A DNA stretch of 64,000 nucleotides from Ryuthela nishihirai (GCA_038380435.1 JAWZYU010000034.1:1346704-1410703), one strand, 5' to 3'; shown: positions 24,071 to 35,514, counted from the stretch's first letter. Made by a program: numbers and translations. Notes: a model not told the origin generated them from the letters alone.

Positions 24071-25690
24071 ACGTGCGTTAGATCGAACGTAAGAAATGAA
24101 CCATAGTGACGTCAATTAGATCGAATGTAAGAAATGAACCATAGTGACGTGATTAGATCGAATGTAAGAAATGAACCATAGTGACGTGAATTAGATCGAA
24201 CGTAAGAAATGAACCATAGTGACGTGAATTAGATCGAACGTAAGAAATGAACCATAGTGACGTGAATTAGATCGAACGTAAGAAATGAACCATATGACGT
24301 GAATTAGATCGAACGTAAGAAATGAACCATAGTGACGTGAATTAGATCGAACGTAAGAAATGAACCATAGTGACGTGAATTAGATCGAACGTAAGAAATG
24401 AACCGTAGTGACGTGAATTAGATCGAACGTAAGAAATGAACCGTAGTGACGTGAATTAGATCGAACGTAAGAAATGAACCATAGTGACGTGAATTAGATC
24501 GAACGTAAGAAATGAACCATAGTGACGTGAATTAGATCGAACGTAAGAAATGAACCATAGTGACGTGAATTAGATCGAACGTAAGAAATGAACCGTAGTG
24601 ACGTGAATTAGATCGAACGTAAGAAATGAACCGTAGTGACGTGAATTAGATCGAACGTAAGAAATGAACCATAGTGACGTGAATTAGATCGAATGTAAGA
24701 AATGAACCATAGTGACGTGAATTAGATCGAACGTAAGAAATGAACCATAGTGACGTGAATTAGATCGAACGTAAGAAATGAACCATAGTTACGTGAATTA
24801 GATCGAATGTAAGAAATGAACCATAGTGACGTGAATTAGATCGAATGTAAGAAATGAACCATAGTGACGTGAATTAGATCGAACGTAAGAAATGAACCAT
24901 AGTTACGTGAATTAGATCGAATGTAAGAAATGAACCATAGTTACGTGAGTTAGATCGAATGTAAGAAATGAACCATAGTTACGTAAGTCAGATCGAACGT
25001 AAGAAATGAACCATAGTGACGTGAATTAGATCGAATGTAAGAAATGAACCATAGTTACGTGAGTTAGATCGAATGTAAGAAATGAACCATAGTGACGTGA
25101 ATTAGATCGAACGTAAGAAATGAACCATAGTTACGTAAGTCAGATCGAACGTAAGAAATGAACCATAGTGACGTGAATTAGATCGAATGTAAGAAATGAA
25201 CCATAGTTACGTGAGTTAGATCGAATGTAAGAAATGAACCATAGTTACGTAAGTCAGATCGAACGTAAGAAATGAACCATAGTGACGTGAATTAGATCGA
25301 ATGTAAGAAATGAACCATAGTTACGTGAGTTAGATCGAATGTAAGAAATGAACCATAGTTACGTAAGTCAGATCGAACGTAAGAAATGAACCATAGTGAC
25401 GTGAATTAGATCGAATGTAAGAAATGAACCATAGTTACGTGAGTTACATCGAATGTAAGAAATGAACCATAGTTACGTAAGTCAGATCGAACGTAAGAAA
25501 TGAACCATAGTGACGTGAATTAGATCGAATGTAAGAAATGAACCATAGTTACGTGAGTTAGATCGAATGTAAGAAATGAACCATAGTTACGTAAGTCAGA
25601 TCGAACGTAAGAAATGAACCATAGTGACATGAATTAGATCGAATGTAAGAAATGAACCATAGTTACGTGAGTTAGATCGAATGTAATGTT
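24071..25690 (+). repeat. 38-bp minisatellite, about 42 units, with higher-order structure
   Basis: A tandem array with unit length 38 bp (GTAAGAAATGAACCATAG is the most constant part). The 5' two thirds are near-uniform units with TGACGTGAATTAGATCGAA. From about 24.98 kb three unit types alternate: A (TGACGTGAATTAG), B (TTACGTGAGTTAG) and C (TTACGTAAGTCAG). C units start at 24979, 25131, 25245, 25359, 25473 and 25587, so the spacing settles to 114 bp, three units. Isolated units have lost one or two bases (near 24153 and 24294). It is non-coding; stops occur in every unit. Confidence 0.97.
24107..24114. promoter_or_regulatory. Perfect CRE palindrome in an early array unit
   Basis: TGACGTCA occurs at an early boundary of the minisatellite; later units carry TGACGTGA at this place. 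Binding by CREB/ATF proteins is known for this site; use here is not shown. Confidence 0.3.
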
Positions 25691-26736
25691 TATTCGAAAA
25701 AAGGATTTTTTCGTATCTTCAACCCACTCATCTTCACTGAATCAAAGCAAATCTATACATTCACAAACATCGCTTCAGAATCTAATTTTCCATCGTGTAT
25801 CCTTTTGCCCAGCCGTCCCCCCAAAATATATATATATATAATTTACCTGCTAATTTTGAATTTCTTGTTTTTTTACACTAATTTTTGAAAACTGTCTTGG
25901 TTTCTGAATTACTGAGATTTACTGTTTCTTTTTCACCCCAACAGCCCAATAATTCAGTGAAGTGTGCGATAACTGCAACATTTTCTCAATAAAACCCAAC
26001 CTTTCACATCTTCCCCAGAGACCGCCGTTTTCCCGTAAATTCAGTCTCATCTCCCGAAACGTCTACCATAGGTTAATATGGGTTTTCGTCGAATTAACAT
26101 TGGCCCAGAACTGGCAAGTCCCATGCTACTCCTATGCCTGAATGCTCCGAGGGATGAAATGCATTTTTTTTATATTATCCATTAGCCAATTCAACGCACG
26201 TGACCATAGCCCTCAGAGTATTACTTTTTAGCTAATTAAGAATCGTCTACCGATCTTCCGACCTCGATGAAAGCTTTTGTGATCGGTTTAATGCGAAACC
26301 TCTAGGTGTCCAATTAGTCATTCACTGCCACCGATACGAAATAAACCAATCACTCAACTTTATTAACATATGACTAGAATATACTCTTTTAATGAATCAA
26401 ATTCCCCTTTGCAGACAACAAACATGCATTTGCAGATTGCCATTAGCAACATTATAACTCATGCAACTGTATCAGTGTTGTTTGTGTCTATGTGCCTACA
26501 TCACCCATCAACAACAGCACAAGGATCGATAGACGATGCATCAGATCAAGAATTAACAGCATTATTTTGCTGCAAAGAACGTTACTGAACGTTACTGCAT
26601 ACTTACTTCAGCTAAGGTATTGAAAAGAAATATAGCATTTGGCATCTTTCAATACGAAAAAATTCTTTCCATAACAAAATGAAAACGGTTGATTGATTTT
26701 ATATAACTTTATATGGCAGGATATTATCAAAATATA
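25691..26736. other. No recognised gene
   Basis: Mixed-composition DNA with a short AT dinucleotide run at about 25828. A 72-codon open frame (26370-26588) is not recognised. Confidence 0.45.
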
Positions 26737-26930
26737 GCTGCCCCGTGGCCGAGTGGTTAGCGCGCTTGGCTACTGATCTAAGGGACCTAGGTTCAAGCCC
26801 CGGGTGGCTGTTTGCGTCGTTTTTCTGCTGAGGTTCTGCCAACCTCACAGACTTTCTGCTATGGCATATAAACTGACAGGCTCCTGTCAGACCTCTGTGG
26901 CAAGCAGCTGCTTGAGGGGGTATGAAGGAA
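26737..26930 (+). mobile_element. SINE B, best-preserved head
   Basis: Complete tRNA-like head: box A (TGGCCGAGTGGTTAGCGCG) and box B (GGTTCAAGCCCC). It most resembles a class with a Ser/Leu-type D arm. The middle domain has TTCTGCTGAGGTTCTGCC and the 3' end reads GCAGCTGCTTGAGGGGG. No perfect target-site duplication seen. Confidence 0.9.
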
Positions 26931-27717
26931 TTTCAGCAACTGGTATTTTTAAGTTAACAAAAATTAAGCCTATTATAAATAAAACCTTTTCATTTATACT
27001 GATAAAATGCTTTCACACATTCGACGATCTGTATTTGATGCCTAATTTAAATATTTAGTATAATCTATTATTTAACTCAGTATTTAGCTTCTATTTCGTG
27101 AACGGCAAATTCACTTTAAAATATCTGTCACAGTCCTAGATATTGTGATTAGGAAGCTGTACATCACATTCTCATCAACAGCCAATATGATATCATTCTG
27201 AGCGACATTTTCTCCTTCACGACAACCTGTCAATAAGCAGTCAATATAAGATTTTTTTAATATTTGTTACCTAAATTTTTAATACATAATTTTCGGAATA
27301 GATATCTCGGTATTCATTTAAACTGCACGTAGAACAATTAGATACAAAAAATGAGCTTCATTAATATAGTACATATAACTTAAGACAGTTCTTGTTGGAA
27401 ATCCATATTGGTGGTGACTGCCTTTACATTACATTATCATTACTATAAATTAACTTTAAATTCCTTACTGCAGAGTAATGCGTTCACTTATATGCCACTG
27501 TAGAGTAATGCGTTCACTAAGTTAACCCAATAACATATACTTTACATAAACTAATGCAATTCTCTGAATTATGCACAAAATGGAAGCCACTTCCCCAAAA
27601 GTACAAATAATAAATCCATGGATAATGGTCGACCTGAGACAATGTCATAGTAAAGGTTGGTGTGCTTTTAATAATAATCACCTACAGATGGTGTTGTATT
27701 CAGTGACCTATCTTGGT
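26931..27717. other. No recognised gene
   Basis: AT-rich. A small imperfect tandem repeat (AGAGTAATGCGTTCACT, twice) lies at 27473-27518. Confidence 0.45.
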
Positions 27718-27815
27718 CGTGGGGCGGGGGTGGCTCAGTCGGTAGCGCGCCAGGCCAACACCACCTACAGGAGAAGGCCCTACCAGTTAGTGAAGCGATT
27801 CTGATGACGTCATTT
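27718..27815 (+). mobile_element. Chimeric SINE A head (variant A2)
   Basis: GGGGCGGGGGTGGCTCAGTC, then GCGCGCCAGGCC joined to AACACCACCTACAGGAGAAG, as at 6704. It ends at a perfect CRE (TGACGTCA, about 27806) just 150 bases upstream of the THAP start codon, so it could form part of that gene's promoter region. Confidence 0.65.
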
Positions 27816-28762
27816 TTAGTCGACTTAGGCAACATAGGAGAACGTGGTATTCTAGCAGCGTCGCCTCCATCTTGCTATAGTTAGGGTTTAACTAGTTTTG
27901 CCGCGTTTGATTTGCTGTGTGCACAAAGCATTTTGTTATTAAATTCATTGATTTTTTTAGCGAAATGCCATCGTGCTGCTGCGTTCCTCAGTGCAGGAGC
28001 AATTACGACGGGGGAAAATTATTCTCAGTTTTTAAATTTCCAGAAGATATCGATTTGCGACAGAAATGGATTCGTTCAATGCCAAGGCAAAACTTCTGTC
28101 CAACGAAAGCATCCAAGGTAAGAACTTTATTCTGTATTAATATCTGTTGTCATATTTATGAACTTCTAAAGTAAAAATTATCGTTTTAACTATTGTATGT
28201 TACGTTTGTATAATATACATATATAATATCATTGATCTGTTATGGATTAGTTTAACGTTATTTTTATTAAGAAAATTAAGAAATTAAGATTATTTAGAAA
28301 TTAAGAAATCTCATATGCTGGAATAAAAAATGTCGAATCTACATATGTTAAAATGCTTAAATAGAAAAGAATATTTTACAGTGACCAGACTTTTTAATTA
28401 ATAGATTACAGTAGTAAGTTAAGAAATTGGTTCTTTGGTTGGGATAGTTTCAGGGTCTAATGTTATATCACTATATTTATATATCCATAGAGTTCAAATA
28501 TATCTCGTATAAGTTAATAAGATAATACTGTTAAACTTGAAATTCATATATGAGCCAAAGGCAAGATCATGGGAAAAGCTACTTTTAAATACCAAATCTC
28601 TGCATAAGTATTAGAAATTATTTTGGTGTTATTACTAGTATACTTGGATACAAATTGGACTCAGGTTCAAAGCCTAGAGATGGCTTTGTGAATATGTATT
28701 ATTTTCCTGCTGAAGTTTTGCCTACCTCACACATCAGCTATTTTTTAATAAAAGCATGACAC

Positions 28763-28844
28763 GTAATGGTAAAAGTTTATTGTAGAAACTGTCGACAAAC
28801 AGTAAACTTCCTGACCAATCAATTCCTAATAACTTTCAGCATTA
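28763..28844 (+). repeat. Direct repeat within THAP intron, copy 1
   Basis: 82 bp beginning GTAATGGTAAAAGTTTATTG; nearly identical to 29360-29440 (one indel, about three substitutions). Confidence 0.95.
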
Positions 28845-29359
28845 AATTAATCTGCATAATTATATCTCTGAAATCAGGTCAAGTTATAGTGGATATGAAA
28901 GAATGGGTGGGCTACAGCTAGCGTACATATGGATTAATAAATGAAAGGATATTTTGAAAAAGGATTTAATAGTAAAGTTAAAGAATTTTTTTACTTTCAA
29001 AGGAGTAATTAAAAGTGCATATATTTCCAATCACTCTCATTGTAAAATGAGATAAGTCAGGTATATTATAATAAAGGTATAACAGTCTGCTGTCATACCT
29101 TTATTGCATGTGACTGCAGATTTTATTTTAATTTTGTTACAAATGTATTCTATAATCATATTAGAGAATATTTGAGGGGATATCTGTCATTTCATCTATT
29201 ATGTGAATATAAATATGTTAAACACCACAAATGCATACAATATTGTTTTCGAGTTAACGTCAAAGTTTATCCTCTGTACTGATCACTGGTTTGGATTTTA
29301 CAACTGAAGAAATCCAAAAATTATCACAAAAATTTGAGGTATTTTGATTTTACTGATAT

Positions 29360-29440
29360 GTAATGGTAAAAGTTTATTGTAGAAACTGTCGACAACAGTA
29401 AACTTCCTGACCAATCAATTCCTAACACCTTTCAGCATTA
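29360..29440 (+). repeat. Direct repeat within THAP intron, copy 2
   Basis: 81 bp; see 28763-28844. It contains the palindrome GTCGAC. Confidence 0.95.
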
Positions 29441-32367
29441 GTATAATACCAGGTGCTGTCTATATAAACAAATTTATTCCTAATAATCTGAAAATTACAG
29501 TAAGAGGAAATTGTCTGAAACAATAAACTTATTACTGGAGTTGTTTTCAGGCTCAGTTCCTGGACTGGAATATTTCAAACCTTTAAACGTTCATTCATAA
29601 GAGTTTGTTTCAAATTATTTTCAGCTCCGTGTGATTTTTCGCTTTCTATTTTATATTATCACCTTTTAATGGCATTACCAATAGCACTTTATGGTTAGTT
29701 CTAGCAGTGGAATGCTATTAGATGGTTAGCATTATCTTTCAAGCTGAACTCTATATGATAAATGAAGGGCTAGAAATATTGAGAAAAACTAGCTTACTGG
29801 TAGAATAACTAGGTGCACTCCTTGGGTGGAATTAATTTCTTCTACCATGGATTTTGATTGAAATCTTAAAAATACACTGATTATAGAACTATTTTGAACA
29901 CAATTATATTTTTTACTTTCAAAGGAAAAAAGTCTTCAGTTCTGAATAAATTTCTTTAGTGTATGATGAACAGTATTCTTGGTGTTTGGAATTTTAGTGT
30001 ATCATTCATCACAGGATTTTTTGTACAAATTCTCAATATTTCTTTTGCTTACATAGGTGTGTGAACTCCACTTTGCACCATCTGATGTTAAAAGAGAAAC
30101 CAGCATGTTTGACATGAAAACTGGAAGAAAGCTTTCTGCACCTCTAAAGTATCCAAGATTAGCAGCAAACTCCATTCCACGTCTCTTTCCAGGCTGCCCT
30201 TCATATTTGCCTACACACCGCAATAGTAGAGACAGCCCTGTTGATAAGAGACTTCAACGAGAAAATGAAGCACTTTGCAAAGCACTATCTGAGAGTGTCA
30301 AAGAAAAAGAAATTTATGATAAAAAAATGAACTTTTCTACTTTAGGTGAACTACAGGAGAAACTAAACTTGGTGACTTATCCTGAATCTTGGTCTGTTAT
30401 CAAGAAACAGGATCTTGTTATATTTTCATTGATAGTATTAGATTCTGCTCCATTCACTGTAGCATCTGTTTTAATTACTGCCGAACTTAAAGTAAAAGTT
30501 TATTTTGGTAATACATTTTTGTCACATTTAGGTAAAAATGCATACCTAAAATAATTAATAATATTAATGAGCTTTCATCACTTATTGAAAATGTTAATTC
30601 ACTTTGGTGTCAGTCTGAATGTGATGAAAATGAAATGAGAACTGTACATGTTTTGCACAGTATGATGAGCAAATTAAAACAATATGTTGAGGAAATGAAG
30701 TGTGTAATGGATTTTTGTGTGAACAGCTAACACTTCTGTTTTGTAAATAAGAGGGTCGTAGGTATACTTCTGATACAGTAATATTTTCTGCTTTATTGCA
30801 TTCAATTTCTCCTCATACATAAAATTTTTAATATCATTCAAAAATTTTATTGTGCCACATCCTATACACTTCGGAGATTATGCTCAAAGTATCAAATAAA
30901 TCCAAAATTTGAACAAACTGAAAATGGCTTTTTAAATTACATTAAGTGTAAGTTTTCTTTGTTAAAACCATGTGATTCTAATATCATTTTAATGATGGAT
31001 GAAATCCATATGAAACCTTTCTTTGATTATGAAGGTGGCAGCATTCTTGGAGCATCATATAATGCTGTTAATGCTGCTACAACTGCTTATGTGTTTATGC
31101 TGCAAAGCATAGATTCCAAATATAAAGATGTTGTACACATTCTGCAAGTTTCCAAGTTAACTACAGATAATTTATTTATTTTTTTAAAGAAAATTATTAT
31201 TGCTTTGGAAAATATAGGATTTAGGATATTTGTTGTTGTTAGTGACAATAATGCCATAAATAGAAAGGGCAATGTCTTTTTTTTCATCTCCTCCTAAAAT
31301 GTCTATAGTTTATAAACATCCTGCTGATGCATCTAGGCCATTATTTTTTTCTATTGATTCTGTCCATTTACTAAAATGTATAAGGAATAATTGTCTTAAC
31401 CAGGAAAATTGTGGTCAATGTTTCTTTTACCCAGAATTTATTACATCTGGGGGTCAAGTAAAAATCCTGACATCATCATTCCTCACTTTAAAAAAAATGT
31501 ATCAGTTAGAAAGTGGAGAAAATAGCACAGTGCTATTAAATATGGTTATGGCCTAACAATGAAAGCCTTGATCCCAGCAATTTAGAAAGGCAAAATGTGA
31601 GCTTGGCACTGAAGATTTTCAATAGGTTTGTTCAAAAAGGTCTTGTTGAAATGGGAAAAAAGCACAATTTATTAGATTTCAACTCTACTGCTAATTTCAT
31701 AGATATCATATGCACATGGTTTGACATTGTTAATGTTAAAATTCCATTTAAAGGAAATAGATTAAACAGCAAATATCAAGAACCACTGACAGCAGATGAA
31801 AATGATGAGAGACGAATATTTCTTAAAAATTTTCTAACTTGGCTTGATGTTTGGAAAGAAAAAAATTGTTCAACTGGTACGCTCTCAAAAGATACCCATG
31901 CAGCATTAACACATACAACATATGCTATCCTTGAAATTTCTCGATATTGTTTCGAAGGACTAAAGTTAAATTATTTTCTTCCAGGGAAAATAGAAACAGA
32001 TAAATTAGAAGAGAGATTTGGTAAATATCGTCGACTGTCAGGATCTCAGTATCATGTATCCATTGTTTAAATTTTTGAATCGGAAACTAAATTGAGAATT
32101 AAAGATCATTTGCCATTGATAATTGAATCATCAAAGTTTGGCAAAATAAAGGTAAATAACTTTGAAGAACCTGTAGACTTAGATGAAATAAATAACAATG
32201 AAACTTTTAAAATGGTTTTTAAATCACTCAAAGTAACTGCAGATGATTTAAATCAAATTCATATTTTGCCCTTAATAACTTACCTTGCAGGCTACTGCAT
32301 TTATAAGTGGTTGAGGAAAGTCAAATGCGAATCATGCAGGACAAGTTTAACAGTCGATAAAATGTCA

Positions 32368-32747
32368 CCCCTCTTTCTGAGGCCTTTAGGCACACTGTTC
32401 CCTAATCTATAATTATCCAAACAAGCAGCAGGGCCAAACCAACGCAGTCTCTATCTGCACAACATACTGCCTAGAGGAGGTTGCCGACTCTTTTGCCTAA
32501 CCTCTTCATAGCTTACAAAGTTGAACCACCTAATGCCAAGATACTGCGTAAGCACCTAGTTTCTTGCTATCTTATTTACAAAACACCCAAGTTTCACTAC
32601 CATAACTAACCCTAGAAAGAACCAAACTATTATACAGTCTACTTTTATTCTTTAGGAGTATACACCTATTTCTCCACACTCTCCATAGATTCCCAAAAGT
32701 CCCAGAGGCAATGCCTATTTCCTGTTAATCTCATGCCACACATCACC
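32368..32747 (-). mobile_element. LINE 3'-part fragment abutting the THAP transposase
   Basis: Minus-strand match to the LINE C-terminal coding region (CTTTCTGAGGCCTTTAGGC; GGAGGTTGCCGACTC; CTAGAAAGAACCAAACTATT). It starts exactly where transposase similarity stops, so it replaced or disrupted the transposase 3' end. The LINE's own 3' terminus and tail are missing, which is unusual for a simple insertion. Confidence 0.85.
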
Positions 32748-32892
32748 AAACACATTTAATTTTACTTTCAAATTTGTATATTGAAATTTGATTTTGTATT
32801 TGAAACACAAAAAGCAATGCTTACATCATTTGGTACAGGTTTCATAAACATTGTCTGCCATGGATATGTTATATTTTATATATATATATGTA

Positions 32893-33475
32893 AACCTCTC
32901 ATGCAGCTGCTTACCACAGAGATCTGACCGCAGTCTGCCAGGCTACACACCATAGAGTTGTGATCTCAGCAGAAAGGCAACACAATATCCATGCCTTAAC
33001 CAGGAAGGGGCGGGGGTGACTCAGTAGCGCGCCAGGCTCCTAATCAGTAGTTCCCAGGTTCAAGCCACAGCTGGGTCAGCATTGAGATTTATCTCTGCAA
33101 AATTCCCTGCCCTGCCCACGGTCAGCAGCAGACACCAATGGGCTTGGGGAAAGGCCACTGTCTATCGGATGGGACGTTAAGCCGTGGCCCCGTGTGGGGA
33201 GAACCATACCTTGCGCATGTTAAAGAACATGCTGGATGGCCTTGACAGGAGGCTGCCATCTGTCTCTCAACAGCTCACTGGAACAGCTGTTCCAGTGAGT
33301 TAATCCCTCCCACAACCTTCTTTGAGTTTTCGGGTCCTTGTGACCTGGCTATTTAGCCCATGGTGTGCAAAAAAGTGATGCTCAGAGGTAAAACAACCCA
33401 AACCAAGCCTTACCCAGGTCTTGAAACCAGGTCCATTAGATCAGTAGCCAAGCACGATAACCACTCAGCGACAAG
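32893..33475 (-). mobile_element. SINE B copy interrupted by a SINE A
   Basis: Two halves, 32893-33004 and 33407-33475, join to one SINE B in reverse (3' end CATGCAGCTGCTTACCACAG; head complement CCATTAGATCAGTAGCCAAG). A SINE A lies between them. Confidence 0.88.
33005..33406 (+). mobile_element. SINE A, full length, inside SINE B
   Basis: 402 bp, head to tail (GGGGCGGGGGTGACTCAG to AAACAACCCAAACCAA), flanked by GCCTTAACCAGG (32993-33004) and GCCTTACCCAGG (33407-33418): a 12-bp target-site duplication with one mismatch. It has a short internal repeat (CAGCTCACTGGAACAGCTG) near 33280. Confidence 0.92.
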
Positions 33476-34510
33476 ACTGTTTATACAAGTAAAAATGAAA
33501 ATTTGAAATTTACAACTTAAATGAAGTGCAGGTAACAAACAATATTTATATGCTATTAGTTTCTCAGCTTTAATGCTTATCAATAACCAATAACATGTTT
33601 TCCTAAAATAAAATAATAAACCTAGAAAGGGCAGTATTTATCTTTTTCAAATTCTATTTGTGAAAACAGGGCTTATATCAGGGGAAATTCTCCTAATTAA
33701 TCAAAAACTAAATAAAGCTAAGATAGAAAAAATGTTAGGGCATGACATTTGCCATATAGATAGATATCATTAAACATGATGTTAAGCAATTAAGAAATTT
33801 CATTTTACAAAATGCAAAAGCAAAATGAAACTTACATCATTCGAAAGAACCACTAAAAAGAGTATCCCATTGAAGTTCAATGTATGTTCTGTTACTCTGC
33901 ACACATCTAATATTCATTTTTCTGTCAAACATTTTTCAGCACATGATCAATTTTTGTATGATAGAACCTAGGGGTAGATCATCCATAATAGCAATCATTT
34001 CTTATTGAAATATTATATTGTCTAAAAATATGAAAGCTGATATACCAATTGATAAGAACATAATAAAACAGGTAGGCAAAAGAAAAAAATGGTTTAAACC
34101 TTTCAGCATCATTTCTGTCTGAACACTCTGGACTGAAGGAACAGCAGTGTAAATTAATCTTCTTCGAAAAGTATTAAGTAGTATCATAGATTCGAGCTTA
34201 AAATGCAAGCTGCACAACTTAAGTGCATATAGTTTCTGCCAGAATCCTTCATTGCATTGCTGCATTCCCATAAATGTAATCTGTTATAATGCATAAAATA
34301 TAAATATAGTGAAATTATTTGGTTCCCGCAGATAAAACAAAGGCATACTTAAGGAAAATAACACAATATAAATTCATTTTTACTTATTCTGGATTCAAAA
34401 GCTGATACTAAATTAAGTTTTATTGCATACCACTGGGCAAAACTAGTTCATATTCAAGTGTTTACTGAAGAAAATGTTACCACAGTTGAATAAAAAATAA
34501 TAGTAAATAC
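33476..34510. other. AT-rich stretch, no recognised gene
   Basis: An 89-codon open frame at 34002-34271 (minus) is not recognised. Confidence 0.45.
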
Positions 34511-34600
34511 TCCCTCAAGTAGCTGCTTGCCACAGAGGTCTGACACGAGCCTATCAGTCTGTACGCCATAGATAGATCTGTGAGAGAAATCAAATACTAT
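34511..34600 (-). mobile_element. SINE B 3'-end fragment
   Basis: Starts CCTCAAGTAGCTGCTTGCC and runs through GTCTGACACGAGCCTATCAG; the 5' two thirds are missing. Confidence 0.8.
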
Positions 34601-34611
34601 TTATAAATACA

Positions 34612-34866
34612 TCACATGCCACATATTATATATATATATGTGATACACATTTTTGTCCTTTACCATTATAAAATGTAAAAGAAAGAATGATTAAATTTTT
34701 GGGGGGAGTATATGCAAAGCAAAACTGTGAGAGAGACAAAATATATATATATAAACACATTATATGCCACATATTATACACATTTGTGTTCTTTCATTAC
34801 CATCATAAAATACAAAAAGAATGATTAATTTTTATTTTTGGAAGTATATGCAAAACGTAACTTTGA
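34612..34866 (+). repeat. Imperfect tandem duplication, about 110 bp each
   Basis: 34612-34725 and 34757-34866 share GCCACATATTATA, CACATTT, TAAAAT, AAAGAATGATTAA and GTATATGCAAA in order. An AT/TA run separates them. Confidence 0.8.
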
Positions 34867-35473
34867 TTGGAAGAAATAATATATTTAATAAGAACGGAAG
34901 GTAATGAATGAAACATACGACGGAAAACGATTTCAAAATCAGCGTTTAGAGCAAATCATTTTATTAAACAGCATTCAGTCAAAAAGACGAAAACATGGTC
35001 AATTCAGCAACGAAAGAAAAAGCACCAACGTAGAAAAATATCTCGTTAACTTTATAGGCAACTGAAACATATCTATTAAAACATTAGTTATGCAGAATAT
35101 TTCTTTGCCTAAGCGACCTTTTCTAATAGAGCTTAAAAGAAAATTACCGGTTACAAAAAAGTTAACATCACTGTAACAATAATAATCTGCATTACTTTTA
35201 ATACTTCATTACAAATATAACTTTAAACTATTTTAACAGCAGCAAAATATTAACCAAGTACGAACTGGCACGAAAACTATTCGAATGTCTAGCAGATATC
35301 CATTGTATGATGTACAATGATACCTTCACACCCAAAATCGTAATGTAAATTTTACTAAAGACTTAAGATTTTACTAAAGATTTTATATAAATTTACAATT
35401 ACACATTACCTTTGACTTTTTTTCGGAAATTTCAAAAATAAAAAACCTGCTGCAACAAACGGGGTCTCCATGA

Positions 35474-35514
35474 ATTCGAGAAAGCACACTACACACACAT
35501 GTGCTTTCTCGAAT
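35474..35514. repeat. Perfect hairpin, 15-nt arms
   Basis: ATTCGAGAAAGCACA (35474-35488) and its exact reverse complement (35500-35514) around an 11-base ACACAC-type loop. Confidence 0.95.

Larger units (their letters stand above)
28118..30056 (+). other. Intron within the THAP zinc finger
   Basis: Canonical GTAAGA donor and a pyrimidine-rich CTTACATAG acceptor, phase 0. It holds a pair of 82-bp direct repeats and a faint SINE B-like piece (about 28660-28735: GGTTCAAAGCC and TTTTCCTGCTGAAGTTTTG). Confidence 0.8.
27965..32367 (+). pseudogene. P-element/THAP9-like transposase, spliced but decayed
   Basis: Exon 1 (27965-28117, 51 codons) ends AAG-GTAAGA; exon 2 starts at 30057 after TTACATAG, same phase. 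Joined, they complete a THAP zinc finger: C5, C10, C53, H56 with FKFP and the Trp in RQKW between. After a Gln/Glu/Lys-rich coiled-coil (30240-30360) come P-element transposase blocks in shifting frames: GRRYTSDTVIFSALLHSISP (about 30752), MMDEIHMKPFFDYEGG (first catalytic Asp, about 30992), VVSDNNAINRK (second Asp), IDSVHLLKCIRNN (about 31342), TDKLEERFGKYRR (catalytic Glu, about 31999) and YLAGYCIYKWLRK with a Cys pair (about 32282). At least five frame breaks or stops lie between 30540 and 32090. The 3' end is replaced by a LINE fragment. Known families include P elements and human THAP9. Non-functional as transposase; exon 1 alone could still encode a THAP finger. Confidence 0.9.

Noticed and set aside
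24071..25690. CRISPR-like array
   Set aside because: Units are contiguous with no unique spacers, and the genome is eukaryotic. It is a minisatellite.
26737..26810. Functional tRNA gene
   Set aside because: Good A and B boxes, but the arms do not fold fully and the sequence continues into the shared SINE B body found in many copies.
28763..29440. Short LTR retrotransposon
   Set aside because: The repeats are only 82 bp and no primer-binding site, gag or pol sequence lies between them.
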